A stretch of DNA of 54,331 bases. Origin: Bacillota bacterium. Its GTDB lineage: Bacteria; Bacillota; Limnochordia; Limnochordales; Limnochordaceae. The stretch covers positions 1 through 54,331 of the forward strand of contig PIUA01000014.1 in NCBI GenBank assembly GCA_017577405.1, given 5' to 3'. The position numbers and the translations under genes were made by a program. Shown one piece after another: positions 7,849 to 16,155 of the stretch; position 1 is the stretch's first letter, and the number at the start of each line of letters is the position of its first letter. A model generated the notes under the pieces. It searched no databases, was not told the DNA's origin, and worked only from the letters and a program-made list of their open reading frames with translations.

Positions 7849-8723
7849 TGCACGGGAAAGCCCGCACCGGACCATCCCTTTGGCTCCTCATTCCAGCGGT
7901 CTTGCCCATTCTTCTCCTTTCGGTGATCCCCTTGCTCCAGGGCATGTCCTTGGGCTTCACCGACTACCGCCTGGGGCCCCGGGAGCCTCAGTTCACCGGC
8001 CTGGACAACTACCAGTACATGCTGACGGACTACAAGTTCTGGTCTTCCTTCAAGACGGGGGCCATCTGGGCCGTCGCCGTCACCGCCGGTGAGATCATCC
8101 TGGGCTTGGGGCTGGCCCTCCTCCTCAACGCGGGGCTCCCCCTTCAGGGCCTGGCCCGGGTGCTCATCTTGATCCCGTGGGCCATGCCGCCGGTGGTCAA
8201 GGGGCTGGTCTGGCGGATGGTCTACCATCCCACCGTCGGGCTCCTCAACCGGACCCTGATCCAGCTGGGCCTCTTGGAGACGCCCATCAACTGGCTGGGG
8301 GACTACACCTGGACCCTCCCGGCTGCCATCGTCGTCGGGATCTGGGCGGGGCTGCCCCTGGCGTCGGTTATGCTGCTGGCCGCCTTGCAGACCATCCCCC
8401 AGGAACTGAAGGAGGCGGCGGCTCTGGACGGCGCCAACGGCTGGGGCCAGTTCTGGCACGTGGTGCTCCCGCTTTTGGTGCCGGTCATCGTGGCGTTGAG
8501 CACCATCGAGCTGATCTGGAACTTCAACTCCTTCGGCCTGATCTACGTCCTCACCGAAGGGGGTCCGGGCGATACCACCCGGCTGCCCATGCTCTACGCG
8601 TACGAGGAGGGTTTCCGCTACGGCAACTTGGGCTACGCGGCGGCCCTGGGCAACGTGATGGTGCTCGCCATGCTGGTGCTGATCTACTTCTACGTCCGGC
8701 GGTCGAGCCGGGAGGTGGCGTAG
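7848..8723 (+). CDS. MalF-type sugar permease, importer 2
   Basis: A 291-residue CUT1 permease with six predicted helices and an EAAALDGAN cytoplasmic loop at residues 189-197. The ATG overlaps the stop of the regulator gene (TGATG), implying translational coupling. It pairs with the permease at 8725 and the binding protein at 9684. The order permease, permease, binding protein is the reverse of the commoner binding-protein-first arrangement used by the other four importers in this window. The imported compound is presumably the substrate or precursor for the three ADP-ribosylglycohydrolase-like enzymes encoded behind it. Confidence 0.88.
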   Translation: MHGKARTGPSLWLLIPAVLPILLLSVIPLLQGMSLGFTDYRLGPREPQFTGLDNYQYMLTDYKFWSSFKTGAIWAVAVTAGEIILGLGLALLLNAGLPLQGLARVLILIPWAMPPVVKGLVWRMVYHPTVGLLNRTLIQLGLLETPINWLGDYTWTLPAAIVVGIWAGLPLASVMLLAALQTIPQELKEAAALDGANGWGQFWHVVLPLLVPVIVALSTIELIWNFNSFGLIYVLTEGGPGDTTRLPMLYAYEEGFRYGNLGYAAALGNVMVLAMLVLIYFYVRRSSREVA

Positions 8724-8724
8724 G

Positions 8725-9588
8725 ATGGCCCGTCCTCTGTTGAGCAGGGCCCGTCCGGTCTGGACGAGGCGGCTGGTGCGAACGGGGCTCTTCCTGGTGC
8801 TCATGCTCTATGTGGTCTTCATGGCCTTCCCCCTCTTCTGGCTGGTCCTCACCTCCTTCAAGACCCAAGGGGAGGTCGTGATGGCCACCTCCTTCTGGCC
8901 CCAGGGCCTCCACTGGGCGAACTACCGGGATGCCCTCTTCACTCAGGGCATCTTCCAGAGCGTCAAGAACAGCTTGAAGGTGAGCCTCGTCGCCGCCCTG
9001 GCTACCCTGGCCGTGGCCGCGCCGGCCGCCTACGTCACCGCCCGGCGGGGAGGGCTGGTCGAGAAGCTCTTCCGGGGCTGGATCCTCGCCACCCAAACCT
9101 TCCCGCACATCCTCATCATCGTGCCGCTCTTCATCATCCTGGCGGGCCTGTCGTTGACCAACACCCATACGGGGTTGAGTCTGGTCTACGTTGTGGCCAA
9201 CCTGCCCTTTGTCCTGTGGATGCTCTTCGGCTACGTGCGGTCGGTGCCCGTCGAGCTGGAAGAGGCGGCCGCGGTCGATGGGGCGAGCGGCACCCAGATC
9301 CTGATTCACATCCTCATCCCGCTCATGATTCCAGGGCTGGTGGCGACGGGGATGTACGCCTTCATCACCGCGTGGAACGAGTTTTTCTTCGCCTTGGTCC
9401 TTCTGAAGGAGCCGGAGCTCCTCACGATCCAGGTCAACCTGGCGCGCTTCCGAGGCGTGGAAGGTTTCGTCCGCTGGGGGCCCCTGGCGGCCGGAAGTGT
9501 CCTGGCGACCTTGCCTGCCCTCGCGGTCTTCGCCTTCGTTCAGCGGGGGCTGATCGCGGGGCTGATGGCAGGGAGCCTGAAGCAGTAG
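8725..9588 (+). CDS. MalG-type sugar permease, importer 2
   Basis: A 287-residue MalG-type subunit: TSFKTQGE after the first helix, then an EAAAVDGAS docking loop at residues 180-188 and the C-terminal LIAGLMAGSLKQ tail typical of this subunit (usually GLTAGAVKG). The start ATG is one base after the TAG of the previous gene. It completes the translocation pore of importer 2. No ATPase gene is found in the operon, so the complex must borrow an MsmX/UgpC-like ATPase. Confidence 0.88.
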   Translation: MARPLLSRARPVWTRRLVRTGLFLVLMLYVVFMAFPLFWLVLTSFKTQGEVVMATSFWPQGLHWANYRDALFTQGIFQSVKNSLKVSLVAALATLAVAAPAAYVTARRGGLVEKLFRGWILATQTFPHILIIVPLFIILAGLSLTNTHTGLSLVYVVANLPFVLWMLFGYVRSVPVELEEAAAVDGASGTQILIHILIPLMIPGLVATGMYAFITAWNEFFFALVLLKEPELLTIQVNLARFRGVEGFVRWGPLAAGSVLATLPALAVFAFVQRGLIAGLMAGSLKQ

Positions 9589-9683
9589 GCCCCGGTGTGG
9601 ACCTGACGCGTGTCCCAGGCACACCCGGCGACGGAAGAACTGGTGTCTGCATCCAGACGCCCGGCACAGAAAGGGGAGGTCTG

Positions 9684-10976
9684 ATGAGGACAGCACGCTA
9701 TCTGGCCGTAGCGCTTGCTCTGCTGCTGGTCGTTTCCGCAGCGACCCCGTTGGTCTCGGCTCAGGAGCCGGTCCGCTTGCGCTTTGTCAGCCTGGCCTGG
9801 CAAGAGGACGCCATCGCGGCGGTGAAGGCCCTGGTGGCCGAGTGGAACCGGACCCATCCCAACATCCAGGTGGAGTACCAGCAGGTCGATTGGGGCTCCA
9901 TCCACGACTACCTGGTCACCTCCTTCCAGACGGGGGATGTGCCTGACGTCTTCCACTACGAGTCACCCCAGGTGCTCGACTTCGGCCGGATGGGCTACCT
10001 GACCGATCTGGCCCCCCTGATCTCCGATGACCTGCGCAACGATGTGCTCCCCAACTTCTGGGAGACGGTCTCCATCGACGGCGCCATCTACGGCGTGCCG
10101 TACATTGTCGAGCCCTTCATCGTCCTGTACAACAAGGATCTCTTTGAGCAGGAAGGGATCGAGGTCGACCCGAGCGAGCCCATGACCTGGGACGAGCTGC
10201 GGGCCATCGCCAAGCGCCTGACCAAGGACCTGGACGGCGACGGACGCATCGACCAGTACGGTGCGGGCCTGCCCCTGCGGAGCCCGGCCAACCGCATCCT
10301 CAACCTGAGCATGGCCTTTGACGGGCAGTTCTTCTACCAGGAGAACGGCCGCTGGGTCCTCCGGGTTGGCGAGAATGAGCTGGCTCTGCCCAAGCTCCTC
10401 CACGACATGATGTACGTCGATGGCTCCATGGCCACGGAGGGCGTGGGCCTGAGCAGCTCCGAGCTGATGGCCGGTTTCCTTCAGGGCCGCTACGCCATGA
10501 TCCCCGGTGTGGGCGCCTTCACCCGCCATGACCTGGCTGCGTTGGCCTCGGACAGCTTCCGCTGGGGCGTGCTCCCGCACCCCAAGGCGACCAGCGCGCG
10601 GCAGGGCGCGGTCTCCCAGACCCTGAGCATCCCGGCGGCGTCCAAGCACCCCCGGGAGGCCATGGCGTTCATCGAGTTCATGATGACCACCGAGAACATG
10701 GCGCGGCTGGCCTACAACGACTGGCTCCTGCCCACCCGGCAGTCCTCCCTGGAGCTGCCCGTCTTCACCACGGAGGAGTACGGGTGGGACGTGGTGAGCG
10801 CTTCGGCCGCCTCCCTCTCCATGGCCAACTGGCAGGTGGTGCCCGGCTACGAAGAGGTGCGGTCTAAGGTGCTCAACCCCCTGCTGCAGGAGTACTTCTA
10901 CGACCGCATCGACGAGGCCACGCTGGTCCAGCGCATCGAGCGGGAAGGCAATCGGATCCTGGAGCGGTACCGCTAG
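9684..10976 (+). CDS. Extracellular sugar-binding protein, importer 2
   Basis: A 430-residue family-1 solute-binding protein. The signal peptide (MRTARYLAVALALLLVV...) ends at VSA-QEP with no lipobox cysteine. The mature part carries LVAEWNRTHPNIQVEYQQ, a DVPDVFHYES segment and VPYIVEPFIVLYNKDLF, all typical of oligosaccharide binders. The ATG at 9684 follows AAAGGGGAGGTCTG. A short imperfect hairpin (9642-9661) lies between the permease gene and this start. A perfect 13-bp hairpin just behind the gene (10999-11027) may stabilise its transcript relative to the rest of the operon, as binding proteins are needed in excess. Confidence 0.88.
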   Translation: MRTARYLAVALALLLVVSAATPLVSAQEPVRLRFVSLAWQEDAIAAVKALVAEWNRTHPNIQVEYQQVDWGSIHDYLVTSFQTGDVPDVFHYESPQVLDFGRMGYLTDLAPLISDDLRNDVLPNFWETVSIDGAIYGVPYIVEPFIVLYNKDLFEQEGIEVDPSEPMTWDELRAIAKRLTKDLDGDGRIDQYGAGLPLRSPANRILNLSMAFDGQFFYQENGRWVLRVGENELALPKLLHDMMYVDGSMATEGVGLSSSELMAGFLQGRYAMIPGVGAFTRHDLAALASDSFRWGVLPHPKATSARQGAVSQTLSIPAASKHPREAMAFIEFMMTTENMARLAYNDWLLPTRQSSLELPVFTTEEYGWDVVSASAASLSMANWQVVPGYEEVRSKVLNPLLQEYFYDRIDEATLVQRIEREGNRILERYR

Positions 10977-10998
10977 GGAGCCGCTCCCCAGAAGGCGG

Positions 10999-11027
10999 CT
11001 GGCGTGAGCGCGGCGCGCTCACGCCAG
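10999..11027 (+). other. Strong intercistronic hairpin behind binding protein gene
   Basis: A perfect 13-bp inverted repeat (CTGGCGTGAGCGC at 10999-11011, complement at 11015-11027) with a 3-base loop and no following T run. Without U tract it is better read as a 3' stability or partial termination element than as a full terminator. Confidence 0.6.
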
Positions 11028-11092
11028 CGCCAAGCTGGCCCGGCGTGCCAGAGCTCGCCGAGCACCCCTGTTCCGCCGAGGAGGAAGCGACC

Positions 11093-12079
11093 ATGGCAAC
11101 CGAACGTGAACGACTTGTCCAAGACCGGGTTCTGGCTGTCTCCAAGAGTGTGGGCTGCCTCTTGGGGCTGGCCGTTGGCGATGCCCTAGGGGATGCGGGG
11201 CGAGACCAGGAGCTGCGCAACCGGTACGGCATCATCACCCACCTGCCGGAAGGGGTCGCCGGGACCGATGACACGGAGTTTGCTGTCTTGACGGCCCGCA
11301 TGCTGGTGGATGGCCGGGGCGAGCTGACCCGGGAGGGGGTCCTGGAGGCCTGGCACCGGTACGTCCTCCAGCAGGGCGGGGTGCAGGACCGGGCCGGCCG
11401 GCCCATCCACGGGGCCGCGTACAACCTGAGCCGGGGGATGCAGCCGCCCCTGTCGGGCATGGACAACGTCATGAACAACGACGACGGGGCTGCCATGCGG
11501 GCCGCTCCCATCGGGATCGTGGCGGCCGGAGACCCGGACCGGGCGGCCCGCCTGGCGGCCATCGACGCTGAGATCAGCCACGCGGGCGACGGGCTCCACG
11601 CCGCGCAGGCGGTGGCCGCCAGCGTCGCGGTCGCCATGGTGGGCGGCAGCGCAGAGGAGATTGTGGAGGCAGGGCTCGCCCAGATCCCCGAGGAGAGCTG
11701 GCTGGGCCGGGCCATGCGCCGGGCCATGGCCCTCTGCGACGAGAAGGGCTCCATTCAGGAGGCCTGGCGGAGCCTCCACGACGACTTCTGGACGCCTCTG
11801 CACTCTGTCAGCGCCGAGGCGATCCCCCAGGCGTACGCCATCATCCGCCTCACGGGGGCAGACTTCCACACGGGCCTTTTCTGGGCGGCCAACTTCGGCC
11901 GCGACGCAGACACCATCGCCGCCATCGTCGGCGCGGTGAGCGGCGCTCGAGCCGGCGCGGAGGTGATCCCCAGGGAGTGGATCGAGGCCGTCCGCCGGCC
12001 GGCGGGCGTCTCCTTGCGCTTCGCGGCCCAAGAGGACCTGGTCAGCTTGGCCGAAGCGCTAGCCGGCCTGATCCAGTGA
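11093..12079 (+). CDS. ADP-ribosylglycohydrolase (DraG/ARH) family protein, copy 1
   Basis: The 328-residue protein has the all-helical ARH/DraG layout. The first metal motif is GTDDTE (T58-D59-D60-T61), the central motif NNDDGAAMRAAP is near residues 137-148, and the second metal motif is GRDADT (D271, D273, T274). These residues hold the two magnesium ions that activate cleavage of N- or O-glycosidic bonds to ribose in ADP-ribosyl compounds. Whether the substrate here is ADP-ribose-linked is unknown; the operon context (sugar importer, LacI) suggests a small imported glycoside. The ATG at 11093 follows GAGGAGGAAG. Copies 2 and 3 follow directly. Confidence 0.85.
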   Translation: MATERERLVQDRVLAVSKSVGCLLGLAVGDALGDAGRDQELRNRYGIITHLPEGVAGTDDTEFAVLTARMLVDGRGELTREGVLEAWHRYVLQQGGVQDRAGRPIHGAAYNLSRGMQPPLSGMDNVMNNDDGAAMRAAPIGIVAAGDPDRAARLAAIDAEISHAGDGLHAAQAVAASVAVAMVGGSAEEIVEAGLAQIPEESWLGRAMRRAMALCDEKGSIQEAWRSLHDDFWTPLHSVSAEAIPQAYAIIRLTGADFHTGLFWAANFGRDADTIAAIVGAVSGARAGAEVIPREWIEAVRRPAGVSLRFAAQEDLVSLAEALAGLIQ

Positions 12080-12116
12080 GCCCTGTGGCGACCTTTTCCA
12101 GGAGGAGCTGAACGGC

Positions 12117-13196
12117 GTGCAACCGCAGCCTGATCTCTTCGACCGCATCTACGGGAGCTTGGCCGGGCTGGCCTTAGGCGACGCCCTGGGCTTTCCGGCC
12201 ATGTACCACCGGACCCTGCTCGGCCGGCCCAAGAGTCGGGCCCGGCTCCGGATTTGGACCGAGGTGGGCGACCAGCACAACATCCTGGTCACCCAGATGC
12301 CTTACGTCATCGCCCGCAACCCCCGGGTCCTGGAGGTCTGCCCTACCGACGACACCGAGTGGGCCCTCTTCAGCGCCCAGATTCTCATCAAGCACGGGCG
12401 GGCCCCCTCCGCCGATGTGTACCAGCGGGTTTGGCAGGAGGAGATCCTCCCGCTAGAGCGGGAGATCCGCTCCGGGGTGAGCGAGCGGGCGGCCATGGAG
12501 AACTTCAAGCGGGGCCTGGTGCCGCCCACCACCGGCAACGACAACCCCCATCACTTCGACGATGGGGCCGTCCGCCGGGCGGTGCCCATCGGGCTGGTCC
12601 ATCCCGGCGAGCCAGAGGCGGCCGCCGCGGTGGTGGAGCGGGACGCGTCGGTCACCTCGGCGGAGGATGGGATCTGGGCCGCCCAGGCCATGGCGGCCGC
12701 GCTGGCCGTAGGGCTGGCCGGGGCGAGCATCCCCGAGATGATCGAGACGGCACGGCGGTTCATGCCGGCGGGATCGTGGCTCGCCTACAACACCGAGCGG
12801 GCCCTGGAGCTGGTGCCCCGGGGGACCAGCCTGGCCGACGCCCTGGTGAACCTCCACGACCAGTTCCTCAGCCCCATCTACAACTACCCCAACGTGGCGC
12901 CGGAGACGGTGCCCCTGGCCCTGGCCCTTCTCTCCCTGGAGCTGGAGTCGGTCCAGGAGGCCCTCCTCTTCGCCAACATGTTCCACCGGGCGGCGGAGTC
13001 GATGCCCGCCTGGGTGGGGGCGCTGTACGGGGTGGTCTACGGCGCATCCACCATCCCCGAGAGCTGGCGGCGTTGGGCCGACCGGTGCAAGGGCATCTGC
13101 CTGCCCCAGATGGCAGGGGTCTCGGTGCAGGAGGTGGCAGGCCAGCTGGGAGCGCTGGCCAGCGGTCGGACGGAAGGAGGGGCTGAGGAAGCATGA
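12117..13196 (+). CDS. ADP-ribosylglycohydrolase family protein, copy 2, degenerate second metal site
   Basis: The 359-residue paralogue keeps the N-terminal PTDDTE motif (T77-D78-D79-T80) and a central FDDGAVRRAVPIG segment, but the C-terminal GRDADT motif of copies 1 and 3 is replaced by HRAAES (residues 290-295). The two aspartates become Ala and Glu and the threonine becomes Ser; the SH before the central DG helix is also changed to TS. It also has about 20 extra residues before the first metal motif. It may be a regulatory or structural partner of the other copies, or act with one metal. The GTG at 12117 follows AGGAGGAGCTG; the gene overlaps copy 3 in ATGA. Confidence 0.82.
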   Translation: MQPQPDLFDRIYGSLAGLALGDALGFPAMYHRTLLGRPKSRARLRIWTEVGDQHNILVTQMPYVIARNPRVLEVCPTDDTEWALFSAQILIKHGRAPSADVYQRVWQEEILPLEREIRSGVSERAAMENFKRGLVPPTTGNDNPHHFDDGAVRRAVPIGLVHPGEPEAAAAVVERDASVTSAEDGIWAAQAMAAALAVGLAGASIPEMIETARRFMPAGSWLAYNTERALELVPRGTSLADALVNLHDQFLSPIYNYPNVAPETVPLALALLSLELESVQEALLFANMFHRAAESMPAWVGALYGVVYGASTIPESWRRWADRCKGICLPQMAGVSVQEVAGQLGALASGRTEGGAEEA

Positions 13197-14185
13197 GCGC
13201 AGGAACCAAGACCGATCTGTTCGAGCGGGGATACGGCTCCTTGGCAGGGCTGGCCGTGGCCGACGCCCTGGGGGCTCCGGCGGAAGGGAGCGACCCGGCC
13301 ACCATCCGGAAGACCTACGGGCGGATCACCGATTTTCTCACCGACGAGCCGGCGGGCACCGATGACACCGAGTACGCCATGCTGACCGCCCAGATCCTCC
13401 TCAAGTACGGCAAAGAGCTGCAGCCGGAGGATGTCGCCCGGGAGTGGACCGAGACCCTGATCCACCAGCAGGAGTTCCAGAAGGGCGGTTTCAGCGAGAT
13501 CTGCGCGGTGGTCAACCTCCGGCGAGGGCTGAGCGCGCCCTTCAGCGGCCGGTACAACTACGAGATGTGGAGCGACGGTGCCGCCATGCGGATCGCCCCC
13601 GTTGGGGTGGCCTGTGCCGGCTCGCCCGAGGAGGCGGCGAGGCTGGCGGCCATCGACGCTAGCGTGAGCCACCACCGGGACGGCATCTACTGCGCCCAGG
13701 CCGTCGCCGCCGCGGTCGCCCAGGCCATGGTGGCCGACGATCCCGAGACGGTCATCGAGGCGGGTCTGGCCGCGATGCCGGAGGACTCCTGGTCGTACCG
13801 GACCATCCAGCGGGCGGTGGCCATCGGGCGGAAGTACGTTGATCCCTTTGAGGCCATCGATGAGCTCTACCAGGATGTGATCGTGCCGTACTACGTCTGG
13901 GCCGACATGGCGCCCGAGGCGACCGCCCTCGCCTTCGGCCTCTTGGCCAGTGCCCGGTGCCAGTACGAGCCGGCGGTGCTGGCGGCGGCGAACCTCGGGC
14001 GGGATGCGGACACCATCGGCGCCATCGCCGGGGCCATCGCCGGCGCCTTCCAGGGCGTCCAGGCCATCCGCCCCGACTGGCTGGAGAAGATCGACACGGT
14101 GAAGGGCGTCTGCATCCACGCGACGCGCGGCATCCGCATCTCGGAGATCGCCCGGGAACTGGTCCAGCTGGCCGAGCAGTCCTGA
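13193..14185 (+). CDS. ADP-ribosylglycohydrolase family protein, copy 3
   Basis: This 330-residue paralogue has both metal motifs intact: GTDDTE (T56-D57-D58-T59) and GRDADT (D271, D273, T274), at nearly the same positions as copy 1. The middle part reads SDGAAMRIAPVG, then ASVSHHRDGIYCAQAVA. Its start ATG overlaps the stop of copy 2 (ATGA), so the two are translationally coupled and probably made in equal amounts, which would suit a heteromeric complex of an active and a degenerate subunit. The last part, VKGVCIHATRGI, resembles the KGICLPQMAG of copy 2, suggesting that copies 2 and 3 are closer relatives of each other than of copy 1. Confidence 0.85.
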   Translation: MSAGTKTDLFERGYGSLAGLAVADALGAPAEGSDPATIRKTYGRITDFLTDEPAGTDDTEYAMLTAQILLKYGKELQPEDVAREWTETLIHQQEFQKGGFSEICAVVNLRRGLSAPFSGRYNYEMWSDGAAMRIAPVGVACAGSPEEAARLAAIDASVSHHRDGIYCAQAVAAAVAQAMVADDPETVIEAGLAAMPEDSWSYRTIQRAVAIGRKYVDPFEAIDELYQDVIVPYYVWADMAPEATALAFGLLASARCQYEPAVLAAANLGRDADTIGAIAGAIAGAFQGVQAIRPDWLEKIDTVKGVCIHATRGIRISEIARELVQLAEQS

Positions 14186-14212
14186 ACGTGAGCCGATGAA
14201 AGGGTGAGACTG

Positions 14213-15634
14213 GTGGCGGAGGCCCACGAACTTCGCATCTACTCAGCCACGTCGTTCCTCGGCCACGGGGTGGACGCCAACTCCCTGCGGAAAGCGCTGG
14301 AGTTCCAGCCCCACGCCATCGTGGCTCAAGGAACCACCACCGACGCCGGCCCCTCCTACCTGGGCAGCGGCAAGCCGGTCATGGCCCGGCAGGCGCTGCA
14401 GCGGGATCTGGAGCTGATCGTGGCCGCGGCCCAAGAGGCCGGGGTCCCCTTCATCTGCTCGGTGGGAGGGGCCGGGGCCAAGCCCCATGTGGAGCTGGCC
14501 CTCGAGCTCTTGGAGGAGACGGCCCGGCGGCACGGCTGGTCCCTCACCATCGGTGTGGTCTGGAGCGACGTGGACCCCCAGTACCTCCTGGACCGGCTGC
14601 AGGCCGGCGTGGTGATGCCCCGCCTGGTCCCCGTCGACCGCTTCCCGGAGCGGCTGGATGCGGAGACGGTGAAGGCCTCCACCCGGATTGTGGCTCAGGT
14701 GGGGCCGGAGGTTCTGGTCCGGCTCCTGGAGGAGCACCCCGACCTGGACGGCATCATCACCGGACGGGCGCTGGACATCGGCCTTTATGCGGCCCTTCCC
14801 TTGCGGCACGGCTTCCCCCGGGCCCTCAGCATGCACTTCGGCAAGGTGATGGAGGACGGGGCCCTAGCGGCCGATCCGGGAAGCGGCAACGACGGCCTGA
14901 TGGGCTTCTTGCGGCAAGATCACTTCGAGGTGGTCCCCGTCAGTGAGGAGCGCCGCTGCACCCCGGCGAGCGTCGCCCTCCACGCCTTCTACGAGCGGCC
15001 CGATCCCACCCGGGAGGCCAACCCGGGCGGGGTGCTGGACGTGGCCAGCGCCCGGTACGAGCAGGTCACTGAGCGGAGCGTCCGGGTCTCAGGCGCCCGG
15101 TGGATCGAGGCGGATGAGTACCGGGTCAAGCTGGAAGGGGTCCGGAAGGCAGGTTACCGCTCCATCAGCATTGGGGGCGTGCGGGATCCCCGGTTCATCG
15201 CGGCCTCCGATCAGATCGTGCAGGACTGCTACGCCGCGGTCCGGGAGTATTTTGCCTTCCTGGGCGAGGGGGCGTACCACTTCACCATCCGGACCTACGG
15301 GAAGAACGGCGTGCTGGGCCCTTCCGAGCCCCTGGCCGGGGCCCAGCCCCATGAGATCTGCCTGCTCCTGGAGGCGGTGAGCCGCGACCAGGAGACGGCG
15401 GACAGCATCTGTTCCTTCGCCAGCTCCTTCCTCTCCCACCATGGGTTCCCGGGACGGCTCTCCACCGCCGGCAACCTGGCCATCCCCTTCTCGCCGGGGC
15501 GGGCCATCTCGGCCGGGGAGGTCTACCAGTGGAGCATCTGGCACGGCCTGCCCCTGGAGGATCCGGGCGAGCCCTTCCGGGTGGAGGTGCGCCAGATCGG
15601 AGGGCACGCCGGGCGAGAGGAGGGCAAGGCATGA
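14213..15634 (+). CDS. AtuA-like (DUF1446-type) protein
   Basis: The 473-residue protein fits the acyclic-terpene-utilisation AtuA family: an N-terminal AQGTTTDAGPSYLGSGK segment, then ICSVGGAGAKPHVE and IITGRALDIGLYAALPL. AtuA is required for citronellol and geraniol catabolism in Pseudomonas, but its chemistry is not established and most homologues, like this one, lie in unrelated operons. Here it follows three ADP-ribosylglycohydrolase genes and overlaps a DUF4387 gene in ATGA, a pairing seen widely for this family. I chose the GTG at 14213, eight bases after AAAGGG; a GTG at 14204 lacks a ribosome-binding site. Confidence 0.8.
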   Translation: MAEAHELRIYSATSFLGHGVDANSLRKALEFQPHAIVAQGTTTDAGPSYLGSGKPVMARQALQRDLELIVAAAQEAGVPFICSVGGAGAKPHVELALELLEETARRHGWSLTIGVVWSDVDPQYLLDRLQAGVVMPRLVPVDRFPERLDAETVKASTRIVAQVGPEVLVRLLEEHPDLDGIITGRALDIGLYAALPLRHGFPRALSMHFGKVMEDGALAADPGSGNDGLMGFLRQDHFEVVPVSEERRCTPASVALHAFYERPDPTREANPGGVLDVASARYEQVTERSVRVSGARWIEADEYRVKLEGVRKAGYRSISIGGVRDPRFIAASDQIVQDCYAAVREYFAFLGEGAYHFTIRTYGKNGVLGPSEPLAGAQPHEICLLLEAVSRDQETADSICSFASSFLSHHGFPGRLSTAGNLAIPFSPGRAISAGEVYQWSIWHGLPLEDPGEPFRVEVRQIGGHAGREEGKA

Positions 15635-15939
15635 AGCTGCCGGAGCTGGCCCGGGTGATCCGGAGCAAGAATGCGTCGCCTTTCTTGACCACCATCGACA
15701 TCATCTTCAACGACGAGGGGGCCTTTACGCGGGTCCGGGACGCGGGCGTCTTGACCCCGGAGCGGGTGGCCGAGCTTTACGGCATCGCTCCCGACCAGGT
15801 GCTGGGCGTCTGGTTCGTGGAGACGTGCCTCGCGGCCAAGGTCTCCTTCATCAAACCCGTTCCGTCCGACGCCTTTGAGAGCGCCGACCTCTACGGCGCG
15901 CAGCAGCACGTGCCGATGTTGGATCTCGACATCCCTTAA
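15631..15939 (+). CDS. DUF4387 family protein, AtuA partner
   Basis: A 102-residue protein with the DUF4387 pattern: KLPELARVIRSKNASPF at the start, then TTIDIIFNDEGAFTRV, ELYGI and SFIKPVPS. The function is unknown. It starts inside the stop of the AtuA-like gene (ATGA), so the two products are probably made in fixed ratio and may form a complex. It is the last gene before a strong terminator at 15966, marking the 3' end of the LacI operon. Confidence 0.8.
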   Translation: MKLPELARVIRSKNASPFLTTIDIIFNDEGAFTRVRDAGVLTPERVAELYGIAPDQVLGVWFVETCLAAKVSFIKPVPSDAFESADLYGAQQHVPMLDLDIP

Positions 15940-15965
15940 GGTGCTCTCGCTCCCGTGACTCGCAC

Positions 15966-16015
15966 ACACCCGCCCGACCCTCGGCGTTCGCCGGGGGAGG
16001 GCGGGTGTTTCCTTT
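15966..16015 (+). terminator. Rho-independent terminator of the LacI operon
   Basis: ACACCCGCCC at 15966-15975 pairs with GGGCGGGTGT at 15999-16008, and an inner stem (CCTCGGCG with CGCCGGGG) extends the hairpin. TTTCCTTTC follows. It closes the 9-kb operon that began at 6769. Confidence 0.8.
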
Positions 16016-16069
16016 CGCCAAGGGGTGACGGGCCCCGGTTACCCCTGAGACCCGCCCCGGTTCGGCCAG

Positions 16070-16098
16070 TCCTAATCCAACAGGAATTGGGATATAAT
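16070..16098 (+). promoter_or_regulatory. Probable promoter of the M14 peptidase gene
   Basis: A perfect TATAAT at 16093-16098 lies in a short AT-rich island 58 bases before the GTG start. No convincing -35 hexamer is seen at 17 bases, so the assignment rests mainly on the -10 box and its position just behind a terminator. Confidence 0.45.
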
Positions 16099-16155
16099 TA
16101 CGATAACAAGAACGACGCGCAGGTCGTGCTGCGCCATGAAGGAGCGGAGGCGAAG

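Noticed and set aside
9594-9625. GGTGTG/CACACC inverted repeat behind the importer 2 permease gene
   Set aside because: Only six pairs across a long loop in GC-rich sequence; expected by chance.
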